Assembly (NCBI GenBank): GCA_031546985.1
Contig: JAVBJN010000044.1
Span: forward strand, 1-64,000
Direction: 5' to 3'
From: JAVBJN01 sp031546985
Lineage (GTDB): Bacteria > Bacteroidota > Bacteroidia > Chitinophagales > Chitinophagaceae
DNA: 64,000 bases
Below are positions 51,602-60,176 of this stretch, in pieces. Each line of letters starts with the position of its first letter. Position 1 is the first letter of the stretch. The position numbers were made by a program, and so were the translations under genes. The notes beneath the pieces were generated by a model. The model saw nothing but the letters and a program-made list of their open reading frames with translations. It ran no database searches and had not been told where the DNA came from.

Positions 51602-51826
51602 TTAGCCTTTAGGAGGGAATTTATCGTTACCAAAGCTATCCTTCTGTCTTATTTGTCCATTGGTGCCATGAACAACTAATTCTGCGTACTGATTTATAGC
51701 AATTTCTCTGGCAATTTTAATAGCCTCACTTTGCGTGCGTACGATTTTCGTAGCCTTGCTGTTGCCGGCTCCTTGAACAGCCCATTGCTTATCCCGTGGT
51801 ACTACGTGCTGATTCTTTTTACTCAT
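51602..51826 (-). CDS. DUF2188 family protein, first gene of CBASS 2
   Basis: The 74-residue protein has the DUF2188 pattern: QHVVPRDKQWAVQGAGNSKATKI, then TQSEAIKIAREIAINQYAELVVHGTNGQIRQKDSFGNDKFPPKG. The role of the family is unknown to me; it is short and soluble and often found next to other small genes. Here it starts the CBASS 2 operon, 6 bp before the NUDIX effector gene, and its promoter is shared with the divergent CapH-like regulator. It could act as a small regulator or adaptor of the system. That link is inferred from the operon only. Confidence 0.75.
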   Translation of the reverse strand: MSKKNQHVVPRDKQWAVQGAGNSKATKIVRTQSEAIKIAREIAINQYAELVVHGTNGQIRQKDSFGNDKFPPKG

Positions 51827-51859
51827 AAACTTGGTTTTTAGATATTAAACAATAACTTT

Positions 51860-51933
51860 GTTGCATCTGTTAAACGATAATCATGTTTGTTTCATCAAAG
51901 ATACAATATTTGGCCCTGTTTCACTAATGCAAC
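51860..51933. promoter_or_regulatory. Three 16-nt operator-like sites at exact 29-bp spacing
   Basis: Three related sequences lie in the divergent promoter region between CBASS 2 and the CapH-like gene: GTTGCATCTGTTAAAC at 51860, GTTTCATCAAAGATAC at 51889 and GTTTCACTAATGCAAC at 51918. Starts are 29 bp apart each time, close to three helical turns. The first and third are also inverted copies of each other (13 of 16 match). They are the best candidates for binding by the XRE regulator encoded next door. Confidence 0.6.
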
Positions 51934-51960
51934 ATCGTTTTATTAATTAAATTTATCCAC

Positions 51961-52296
51961 ATGCAATCCACACTTAATACAGAACTTTTGGCAGGTATGC
52001 TAAAAAGTAAAAGAGGCAAGAAAGGGTTGAGATCTGTTGCCGATGAAATGGGAGGGGTTAGCGCTGCTACTCTGTCGAGGATAGAGCAGGGCAAGGTACC
52101 AGACGTTGATACCTTTATTAAAATTTGTAAATGGCTTGAGACATCAACAGAAACTTTTATTGTTGGAAATAGTGAAACAAATCCTGTATCCAATAAAGAA
52201 CAAGTCGTAGCGCATCTGAGAGCGGAGAGAGAGTTGAGTCCGGATACTGTTAATATGTTGATTAGAATGATTGACATGGCTTACGCTTCAAAATAA
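51961..52296 (+). CDS. XRE-family transcriptional regulator (CapH-like)
   Basis: This 111-residue protein has a helix-turn-helix of the Cro/C1 type: GKKGLRSVADEMGGVSAATLSRIEQGKVPDVDTFIKICKWL, followed by a helical tail. The gene pair with the protease just downstream (6-bp gap) and the divergent orientation to a CBASS operon match the CapH-CapP pairs, in which a repressor is cleaved by an IrrE-type protease after DNA damage to switch CBASS on. It would bind the 16-nt sites in the shared promoter. Such XRE-IrrE pairs also control prophages and integrative elements, so control of the element is an alternative. Confidence 0.82.
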   Translation: MQSTLNTELLAGMLKSKRGKKGLRSVADEMGGVSAATLSRIEQGKVPDVDTFIKICKWLETSTETFIVGNSETNPVSNKEQVVAHLRAERELSPDTVNMLIRMIDMAYASK

Positions 52297-52302
52297 ATAG
52301 AC

Positions 52303-52893
52303 TTGGCAACAAAGAGTACACTCAGACGCGGTTTTAAATCCAATGCTGAAAGGCTTGCAATAGAATATCGAGAGAAACTCTCATTGCATGCCTGTGACGC
52401 GTTATGCGCATTTAAACTTGCCAAATATCTTGAGGTTCCAGTATATAGTGCTACAGATTTTCTAACCAGCCAGGATGATATTGATAGACTCTCTGGACTT
52501 GGAGATAAAGATTGTGGTTGGAGCGCATTAACTATGCCGACTCTTGCTGGCAATAGAATTATTATACATAACCCGTATCATACATCAGCCAGACAGCAGA
52601 GTAATGTTATGCATGAATTAGCCCATATCATTTGTAAGCATGAAAGGGGCGAACAAAATATTGAAATCCCGATTCCTTTAGGGATGCGCCATTTTGATGA
52701 GGAACAAGAAGAAGAAGCAAAGTGTTTAGGAGCAGTGTTACAAATAACTCGACCGGGCCTTTTATGGGCTCGGAATAGGAACATGACTACAGCAGAGATT
52801 GCTTCTTATTTTAATGCAAGCCACGAAATGGTTACTTATAGAATGAATACAAGTGGTGTGATTAAGCAAATGATTTATAGAAAGGCTAAATAA
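52303..52893 (+). CDS. ImmA/IrrE-family metallopeptidase (CapP-like)
   Basis: The protease core is NVMHELAHIICKHE (His104, Glu105, His108) followed by HFDEEQEEEAKCLGAVLQ with the third ligand among Glu136-138. A C-terminal helical domain (NMTTAEIASYFNASHEMVTYRMNTSGV) resembles a small helix-turn-helix. In known CapP proteins the protease is activated by single-stranded DNA and cuts the partner repressor. The start is a TTG at 52303, directly after the XRE gene, because no ATG precedes the conserved part at a sensible distance. It is the last gene of the pair and is followed by a 113-bp convergent gap before dinB. Confidence 0.85.
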   Translation: MATKSTLRRGFKSNAERLAIEYREKLSLHACDALCAFKLAKYLEVPVYSATDFLTSQDDIDRLSGLGDKDCGWSALTMPTLAGNRIIIHNPYHTSARQQSNVMHELAHIICKHERGEQNIEIPIPLGMRHFDEEQEEEAKCLGAVLQITRPGLLWARNRNMTTAEIASYFNASHEMVTYRMNTSGVIKQMIYRKAK

Positions 52894-53006
52894 GCTTAGC
52901 TAGCTTTTGATGAAAGTAAGCATGGTTGTTTTTTAGTTCATTTATAGTTGCCCCAAATTCTTATAACTAACAGTTTTTTTCGTGTGCTATGCCATAAAAG
53001 TGGTAA

Positions 53007-54179
53007 CTATTTTTTGCGGGAAGGAAGGAATAGTGAAGTGCCGCGTACAAGAGCAGATTCACCGAATTGTCTTTTAATGCTGTCAATAGACTGGTATAGC
53101 TTAATCATTTCTTGGGTATCCTCGAACATATTGATCTGGTAGGTACCAGGTACGAGTTTAGAGAATCGAATACCAATGAGACGGATCAGTACGCGACGTT
53201 CGAATAATTTGGCAAATATTTCCCGGACTGTTTTTATCAACGTATGATCAGCATTGGTGTGTGCAATGGTTTTTTGTTTGGTATGGGTTTCAAAATCAGT
53301 GTACCTGATTTTTACGGTAACACAACCGGTAAGTTTGTTTTGTGAGCGCAGTTCAAAAGCAATGCTTTCGGTCATTCTGATCAGCATCGCTTCCAGGAAA
53401 TTCATGTCAATGCTATCGGACTGAAATGTGTCTTCCGTTGAAATGGTAAGTTGTTCGCTGTAAGGGAGGATAGGGGACTCATCTATGCCATTAGAGTACT
53501 GCCAAAGCGTACTGCCGGATTTGCCCATTAGATTTTGCAGCATTTCCAATGGGATTTCAGAAAGTGATTTTACTGTTCTTACACCCATCTTTAAGAGTTT
53601 GATACCTGTTTCCTGACCTACACCCGGCAGTTTCATGATGCTTAATGGCGCAAGAAAGGGTTTCTCCAACCCAAAGGGTATTTCTGATTGACCATTTGGT
53701 TTAACCTCGTTGGTGGCTACTTTGCTGATCAACTTATTCGAAGCAAGTGCCCAAGAAATAGGAAGCCCGCTTTCCTTACGTATTTTCTTATCCAGTTCAT
53801 TGGTAAATTTAAAGCACCCGTGATATTTATCCATTCCGGATAGATCCACATAAAACTCATCAATGCTGGTTTTTTCAAACACCGGAACAGTATCACGTAC
53901 AACATCGGTTACTAACGTGGAATATTTGCTATAGGCCTCATAGTCACTTTTAACAACAATCGCTTCTTTACAAAGCTTCCGTGCAGCATACATGGGCATG
54001 CCGCTGTGAATGCCAAATTTCCGAGCTTCATAACTACAGGAGGAAACAACACCACGATCATTGCTACCTCCAATAAGTACAGGCTTTCCGATCAGTTTAG
54101 GATTGCGCAAATGCTCAACCGAAACAAAAAAGGTGTCCAAATCCAAATGGGCAATATGGCGGTTAGAGGAAGTCGGCAT
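53007..54179 (-). CDS. dinB: Y-family DNA polymerase IV
   Basis: This 390-residue translesion polymerase has the catalytic Asp motif HLDLDTFFVSVE near the start, the steric-gate region, and SIDEFYVDLS, the second acidic motif. The thumb helix-hairpin-helix is LPGVGQETGIKLLKMGVRTVKSL. A QINMF peptide near the C-terminus resembles a sliding-clamp-binding motif. It copies damaged DNA and is normally induced by the SOS response. It follows the broken dnaE-type gene by 81 bp, the usual pairing of mutagenesis cassettes in Bacteroidota elements, but no LexA- or ImuA-like partner is visible here. Confidence 0.9.
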   Translation of the reverse strand: MPTSSNRHIAHLDLDTFFVSVEHLRNPKLIGKPVLIGGSNDRGVVSSCSYEARKFGIHSGMPMYAARKLCKEAIVVKSDYEAYSKYSTLVTDVVRDTVPVFEKTSIDEFYVDLSGMDKYHGCFKFTNELDKKIRKESGLPISWALASNKLISKVATNEVKPNGQSEIPFGLEKPFLAPLSIMKLPGVGQETGIKLLKMGVRTVKSLSEIPLEMLQNLMGKSGSTLWQYSNGIDESPILPYSEQLTISTEDTFQSDSIDMNFLEAMLIRMTESIAFELRSQNKLTGCVTVKIRYTDFETHTKQKTIAHTNADHTLIKTVREIFAKLFERRVLIRLIGIRFSKLVPGTYQINMFEDTQEMIKLYQSIDSIKRQFGESALVRGTSLFLPSRKK

Positions 54180-54260
54180 ACGATCGTTTTTTATATCCTA
54201 CTTTGAGCATTTGCCGTACTTCAAGGCTGTCTACGCCAAACTCAGATACGACTTTGCCGC

Positions 54261-56777
54261 TTATTTTGTAAAATCCTGTTGATTGTAACGGACTGTTTTT
54301 AATAGAAATTGCTTTTTCGACTTTCCCGTAAACAGGAAGGAGCCAATGTTAACCAGAATGTTTAGCTGTTCCAATGGAGGGTTAACACGCTCAATAAAAT
54401 CATGCAGGTGTTGGTAAGGCCCCTGATCCTTTCGTTCTTCCAGAATCTTTTCAATAAGAGTGGACTCCAAGTTTTTAATGTGAATAAAGCCCGCGTGTAC
54501 CTTGCTGCCCACAATATTGGTGTACAGATCGCTTTGATTAATACATGGCGCATGGATGTCTCCTTTCTCTTTCAAGAGTTCCAGAAAGTATAACTCCCTC
54601 GAATAAAAGCCACCAAAGTTGTTGATGACTGCGACCATGAATTCTTGTGGGAAATAAGTTTTCAGGTACAGGCTCATATAACTTTCTACCGCGAAACTGG
54701 CCGAGTGCGCTTTATTGAAACTATATCCGGCAAAGCTTTCCATTTGCCGCCAGACTTCGGCCGTCTGTATTTCGTCTCGCCCCAATGCTTTTGCTGAAAT
54801 AAAGAAAGCTTGTTTGATTTGCATGAACTGATTGTTGGAGCGGTATTTGCCGCTCATCGCACGGCGTAAAATATCTGCCTGAGCGAGACTCAGCCCGGCG
54901 TAATAGTGTGCGATTTTGATAACATCTTCTTGAAATACCATAACGCCAAAGGTCTCTGACAAATGCTCTTTAAATAACGGGTGGAGATATTGTACTTTGC
55001 CAGGATTGTGGTACCGTTCAATGTAGGCTTTCATCATGCCAGAGGAAGCCACACCGGGACGTATGATAGAAGAAGCAGCCACCAGTGTTAGGTAGTCATC
55101 GCATTTAAGTTTTTTCAACAACTGGCGCATGGCAGGAGATTCAATATAGAAGCAGCCAATAGTGGCTGCATTGCGAATCCTTGCTTTGACTTTAGGGTCA
55201 TTGCGGAATTTTTTGGTGTCATGAATATCTATATCGATACCCCTGTTTTCTTTCACCAGCCGAAGCGTTTCTTTGATATGCCCCAGCCCGCGTTGACTGA
55301 GTATATCGAACTTGTTGATGCCAATGTCTTCTGCTGTAAACATATCCATATGGATAGTGGGCAACCCTTTAGGGGGTAGAAATAGCGCCCCATACGCTGA
55401 AATGGGTTCATCCGTGATGAGCACACCACAGGGATGAATGGAAGGGTTTACAGGAAATCCCCGGAGTAGCTTGCTGTACTTTAGGATCTTTTGGCTCACT
55501 TCATCGCGCGGAGTCCTGCTGCGTTGCAGCGCTTCAATTTCTTCTTTGGGTAATCCGTATACTTTTCCTAATTGGCGGATAATACCGTCATGCTTAAAAG
55601 TAGGGCATGATCCCAACAAGGCTACCCGGTTATAACCGTATCGCTTAAAGATATAATCCATGACATCATCGCGGTCGGTCCATGAGAAATCAATGTCAAA
55701 ATCAGGGGGAGACGTCCGCTCCGGATTAAGAAACCGCTCGAAATATAAATTTAGTTCAATAGGGTCCACGTCCGTTATGCCTAAGCAGTAGGCAACAATA
55801 GAGTTGGCTCCGCTACCACGTCCTACATGGTAATACCCTTGTTCCTGGGCATAACGTACAATGTCGTGGTTAATGAGGAAATAGGCAGTAAAGCCCAGAT
55901 CAAAAATGACCTTCAGTTCCATTTTCATGCGGGCTTCGGCCACAGAATCTTTTCTCCCGTAGCGTCTTGCGAGCCCTGCCTTTGCCAACTTTTCCAGAAG
56001 GATTCGATCATCTTCCTTAGATCCGCCATAAATCTGTTTCGCTTTATCCTTATCGAAATCCATTTTAATGCAACAGGCATCAACCAGTTTATAGGTGTTG
56101 GTCACAATAGCGGGATATTGTCCAAATTTGGCCAAAAGCTGATGCGGTGCAAGAAAGGTTTCATCCCGACCGCAGCACTCCTGTTTCTCTAGTTTCGAGA
56201 TTATTTTATTTTTATCCATTGCCCTTAACAAACAATGCGCATAGAAATAGTCATTTTTGTCTCCTGCTTTGATTGGCGGTTTGCCAGGTATGGTTACCGG
56301 TTGCCGAATAACAAATTTGTCTTCATACAGCTTCCAATCGATGCTAAAAAGTTTGTTGATTTCCGCAGGTTTGACTCCGATTCACTCGTTGCTTTGCAGC
56401 TTCTCCGGTTCCTTTGTCCCCAAAGGATATATGATGAATCCATCGGTAGGTTGTTCAAACACTTTAGCTTCAGTGGGGAAGTCCTTTTTTGCCAAATTGT
56501 GATCAGATAGGAACTCATGGATTGCCATTAATCCGCGGTTATTGGCAGCTATAAGAATGTACAATAACGTGCCACCATTTCGGATTTCCGCACCAGTAAT
56601 TGGTTTGATATTGGCCTCCTGACACTGTTTCACGAAATCCCAGGTATCATAGGTTGTGTTGATATTCGTTAAGGCCAAGGAAGTAATTCCCAGGTCTATA
56701 GCTGTTTTAACCAATTCAGTAGTTGAAAACATTCCGTATAAAAAACTATAATATGTCTTGCAGTTGAGGTACATCAC
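54261..56777 (-). pseudogene. dnaE: DnaE-type DNA polymerase III alpha subunit interrupted by an in-frame TGA
   Basis: Two pieces lie in the same frame, separated only by TGA at 56382-56384 (minus strand). The first piece (131 residues, ending KEPEKLQSNE) is the PHP domain. Translation past the TGA would continue IGVKPAEINKLFSIDW directly into the ATG at 56231 and the large C-terminal piece, which has the polymerase core (GRGSGANSIVAYCLGITDVDP, PDFDIDFSWTDRDDVMDYI). The total of about 838 codons is shorter than chromosomal DnaE and fits the mutasome type. With the stop, only a PHP fragment or an internally started polymerase could be made. A sequencing error is the main alternative. Confidence 0.75.
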
Positions 56778-56856
56778 GCCCCAAAGTTTGCTAAAAATAT
56801 TAGTAAAACGGAAATAAAAATATTAGTATTGTGTATCAAGGACTTGCAGAAGTTCA

Positions 56857-57720
56857 TTACCGGGCATACTCATCATCAAAATCCATTTTCTGATTGAGAT
56901 TTTGGATTAATGCCTGCAAAAAAGGAGTTCTGTTCTTCTTTCTGAGACGGATCTCCTCATACATTTTGTAAATGTTGCCAAGGGGAGTATTGAACATAAC
57001 CGAAAGTGTTTCTGCAATTTTCTTTACATCTGTAGTTGCCGGGTACACAGCGCCAGCCGCATAAAGTGCATAGGAAAGCTCAACCAGAGCTACTTTAGGG
57101 GCAGACCACTCCAGGTTTGTTGCTGTTTTTATTGGGTTGGGTAAAATGTATTGGGGAGCGGTGATCTTGATTAACTCTGTCATCAAATATTCCTGGATCA
57201 TTTCACCGGCCTTAATTTTAGAAGCGATGAAGCCGTAAGTAGTATAAAACTGTTTGTCTATAAGCCCATGATATTCGCTGACAAAGAAGGTGGGTTGATC
57301 TTTGGGGCGCATAAAATATTGTTCATCCATATGTGTTGCTCCGCTGCGGTAGTACTGATAAAAATCTTTATGTCGGATAAAATGTTGACCGACCAATTTA
57401 AGGTGACGCTCAAAATGTTTCTTCAAAAATTCGGTACCACCGGTAGGCTTTTGCGTTTCTATCTCAAAGATCCGTAGATGATAGATGAACAGTTTATAAA
57501 TATCTGGTTTGATCTCCTTGAAAAAGCGAATCTCTTCTGAAGCATCGGCGAAACCATTATCAACAATAAACTGCTTCAATTCCTGAAGGTATTGTTGAAT
57601 AACATGCACCGCCCGCTGTGCGTGCTGCATTGTGTTGGCCGAAGATGCTTCGGTGTCTCTCAACTCTGCATGGAGACGTTTGCATAAATCATCAGTAAAG
57701 GCAGTCATTGTTTTTTCCAT
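56857..57720 (-). CDS. rteC: RteC-family regulator of the conjugative element
   Basis: The 287-residue protein matches RteC: a helical first half (LKQFIVDNGFADASEEIRFFKEIKPDIYKLFIYHLRIFEIETQKP) and the C-terminal part VELSYALYAAGAVYPATTDVKKIAETLSVMFNTPLGNIYKMYEEIRLRKKNRTPFLQALIQNL. In CTnDOT, RteC activates excision genes. The start at 57720 gives MEKTM and leaves a 17-bp gap to the MocR-like gene upstream; the longer frame would overlap that gene. It is the second gene of a leftward pair and probably controls excision or transfer of this element. Confidence 0.88.
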   Translation of the reverse strand: MEKTMTAFTDDLCKRLHAELRDTEASSANTMQHAQRAVHVIQQYLQELKQFIVDNGFADASEEIRFFKEIKPDIYKLFIYHLRIFEIETQKPTGGTEFLKKHFERHLKLVGQHFIRHKDFYQYYRSGATHMDEQYFMRPKDQPTFFVSEYHGLIDKQFYTTYGFIASKIKAGEMIQEYLMTELIKITAPQYILPNPIKTATNLEWSAPKVALVELSYALYAAGAVYPATTDVKKIAETLSVMFNTPLGNIYKMYEEIRLRKKNRTPFLQALIQNLNQKMDFDDEYAR

Positions 57721-57737
57721 AGGAAGAATCTTTAAGG

Positions 57738-59246
57738 TTAGCAACAATAGAAGTAGGCCAGTGGGATGCAATACAACATCGGCCAAAAGGTTTTAAGGAG
57801 TATGGTTGATAAACTTTTTATAGATTTTTCAATATCTGGAAGTGATAACGATCCAAAGCCTAAGCGGACAGTTTGAGGATGGATTTCACCAAATGTCATT
57901 TTACTGATAGTTGGAACCCATATTCCATGTCGTTGCAGGTATTCAGGAAGTGAATGTCCATTTGAGAAATTGCGGTGTATGCCCCAGATAGCAAGGCCAG
58001 CTTTAGGAATTGAAAAGGAGAATGAATTATTGAAATAAGCCCGGATGGTAGATGAAATCAACTCGCGTTTTTCAAGATAAAGATGTTGTGCTTTGCGGTT
58101 GAAATGTGTTATTACACCTTCCTCAAGTAGAGCTACTGCAGCTTGACCTAATATGAGATCCTCCTGCATAACACCTCTGTACAGTGTTTGAAGAGATTGA
58201 ATGAATGGCTCCGGTCCCGTAACAAAACTCATAAGGCTCAATGGAGGGAGCGTTTGGTTGATTACGCCCATATAGATGATATTGCTGTGGCCGGAAGCGG
58301 CTAGCGGTAGCAACGGCTCGTAGGTGAATTCCTGGTCGTAGTCGGATTCTATTATGGCGAACTTGTATTTTTCAGCCAAACCAATTAATTCAGACCTCCT
58401 TTCTGGCGATAAGGTTGCCGTAGTGGGATATTGACAACGAGGATTCACATATACTGCTTTTATCTTTTTTTGTTTGCAGAGCAACTCGAGTGAGTCGGTT
58501 TGAAGGCCATTGTTGTCTGTGGGCAAGATAGCCAGTTGCGCACCTGCATTGCGTAAGATGTGATAAACTTTCGCTGAACCAGGCTCCTCTATGGCAATGT
58601 ATTCTCCTTTTTTGATGAGCGCTTGTACAACCAGGCGCAAGGCCATTTCTTTGCCAACAATAAAACACAACTGACTGGGCGAAATAGTCATGCCTCGCTG
58701 TTGGTGAAGCATGTGGGTTATCGATTCCATCAATTTATAAACTACTTCCCTATTGAAGAAATCGGGCTTTTTCAACCGAGCTTGTTGATTGAAAATTCTT
58801 TTATAGGTGCTGGTGAATGGGATAAGTGGCGCTAGCATCGGATCGGGCAGACCATCATCGAATTTGTACAGCCAGTTTCCTTTTGGCATTCTTTCTGTAT
58901 CAGGTGCGTCGGTGAAACGGTTGAATGAAAAAGTTGGAGAAGATGACAGTTGTGATTTGTTAGGCGATGCGGCGGTTGATTTTTTCTTTTTTACTTCACT
59001 GACAAAGGTTCCTTTCTGTTTTTCAGTATATAGTTTACCAATACTGATTAATAGGTCATAGGCTTGTACAACACTGTCCCTACTTACTTTCAGGTGTTGC
59101 GCAAGCTCCCTGGAGCCGGGCATAACCATGTCTTTTGCCAGGCGGCCGCGATCAATTTCATGTTCAATGGTTGAAGCGATTTGTTTGTAAATCGGCTTGC
59201 TTCTGTCTAGTTGAATTTCAAAAAAAGTAGTCCAATAACGTAGCAT
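57738..59246 (-). CDS. MocR/PdxR-type GntR-aminotransferase fusion regulator, PLP lysine missing
   Basis: The N-terminal winged helix-turn-helix (residues 1-80, SRELAQHLKVSRDSVVQAYDLLISIGKLY) is fused to a fold-type I aminotransferase-like domain (HMLHQQRGMTISPSQLCFIVGKEMALRLV, IIESDYDQEF, QTVRLGFGSL). At the position of the catalytic Lys (S-K-T in family members) the sequence reads MGVINQTLPP, with Gln331 instead of Lys, and the following Arg of the family pattern is Ser. Pyridoxal phosphate therefore probably cannot bind covalently, so it may act as a pure regulator or sense another ligand. It forms an operon with rteC. The upstream spacer (59247-59564) is about 320 bp, AT-rich and without another gene. 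Confidence 0.82.
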   Translation of the reverse strand: MLRYWTTFFEIQLDRSKPIYKQIASTIEHEIDRGRLAKDMVMPGSRELAQHLKVSRDSVVQAYDLLISIGKLYTEKQKGTFVSEVKKKKSTAASPNKSQLSSSPTFSFNRFTDAPDTERMPKGNWLYKFDDGLPDPMLAPLIPFTSTYKRIFNQQARLKKPDFFNREVVYKLMESITHMLHQQRGMTISPSQLCFIVGKEMALRLVVQALIKKGEYIAIEEPGSAKVYHILRNAGAQLAILPTDNNGLQTDSLELLCKQKKIKAVYVNPRCQYPTTATLSPERRSELIGLAEKYKFAIIESDYDQEFTYEPLLPLAASGHSNIIYMGVINQTLPPLSLMSFVTGPEPFIQSLQTLYRGVMQEDLILGQAAVALLEEGVITHFNRKAQHLYLEKRELISSTIRAYFNNSFSFSIPKAGLAIWGIHRNFSNGHSLPEYLQRHGIWVPTISKMTFGEIHPQTVRLGFGSLSLPDIEKSIKSLSTILLKTFWPMLYCIPLAYFYCC

Positions 59247-59463
59247 ACAAATTTGATTTTTGGTTTAACAATTGGCTTGTGGGAAGGGGTAATAAAATCA
59301 AAAAGATACGAATGTGAGGATCCTGTTCTTGGTAATTATGGTCAAATGTAATTATTCTAAACAATTGTCCAACTGGCAGGAGGGAAAATTAGCGAACTGG
59401 AGGGTTTTGTATATTGTATTATTTTTCAGTATGTATACGAAGTAGCCAATTTATTTATTTTTA

Positions 59464-59471
59464 TATTTTTG
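59464..59471 (+). promoter_or_regulatory. Possible Bacteroidota -7 promoter element
   Basis: TATTTTTG matches the TAnnTTTG -7 consensus of Bacteroidota promoters, in the spacer before the rightward gene at 59565. No convincing -33 element is seen. Confidence 0.3.
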
Positions 59472-59564
59472 TCATGTATATCCGTTAATTAACCGGTTGA
59501 TTATTCGTAAAAATACGATGTGTAATTCCGAATGATACAGTTGTTCAACCTAAACCATTATCCT

Positions 59565-60176
59565 ATGAAATACGAAATGTCTAATCTGGAGAATGCTTGC
59601 ATTGAGTTGTTGTCGGATTCTAAAACAGCGCTGGAGAATAGTCCTGACTGGCAGCAAGATATGTTGGAAGAAAAGGATCGAATACTACAGTCTTTTTTAC
59701 GGGTAACGGTGAACACAAAGGATGGACATTCGTTAAAGAAATATTTGCTGGCTCACCGAAAATCTTGCGAACAGATTCAAAAGAAGTTAGAAAAAAGTCC
59801 CCGTGAAAATGTAGTCTGGATGAAAAAGTCTTTTGTGCTTCAATTGTGTATTGACAATCTTCTTGAATTTATTAACCAGCAATTTGAGGAGTATGAGAAG
59901 GCAGGCAAGATTGTAACGACGCTTTCTGTTAAAGAACTTGCGTTGGTCTTCCGGTTATTCATGGAAGAAGGGATAATAAAATCCAGCATGAAAAAAGGCA
60001 TTGCGCGATTTGTGGTTGAAAATATAAGGCTTGCTCACAAAAATGCGGATGAGGCGCTCTCTATTGAACACTTTTATACATCATTGTTTGTTTCCAATGC
60101 AGTTACCTTAGATGCCATTGGAAAGCTTTATTACCGGATGGCCGCACGTATCAATAAAATGAAAAAAGAAGGATAA
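59565..60176 (+). CDS. Helical protein near rteC, function unknown
   Basis: The 203-residue protein (ATG at 59565) is wholly helical and charged, with no signal peptide or membrane helix. The C-terminal half reads LSVKELALVFRLFMEEGIIKSSMKKGIARFVVENIRLAHKNADEALSIEHFYTSLFVSNAV. Its overall pattern, a leading ELA-LF segment followed by a helical domain, resembles the closing part of RteC proteins, though the identity is weak by eye. It is divergent from the MocR-rteC pair across a ~320-bp spacer. It could be a further regulator of the element or a cargo gene. An in-frame ATG at 59532 is less likely. Confidence 0.65.
   Translation: MKYEMSNLENACIELLSDSKTALENSPDWQQDMLEEKDRILQSFLRVTVNTKDGHSLKKYLLAHRKSCEQIQKKLEKSPRENVVWMKKSFVLQLCIDNLLEFINQQFEEYEKAGKIVTTLSVKELALVFRLFMEEGIIKSSMKKGIARFVVENIRLAHKNADEALSIEHFYTSLFVSNAVTLDAIGKLYYRMAARINKMKKEG

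Noticed and set aside
56294..56518. A separate 74-codon gene across the dnaE junction
   Set aside because: It is an out-of-frame shadow; the true dnaE frame is continuous on both sides of the TGA.
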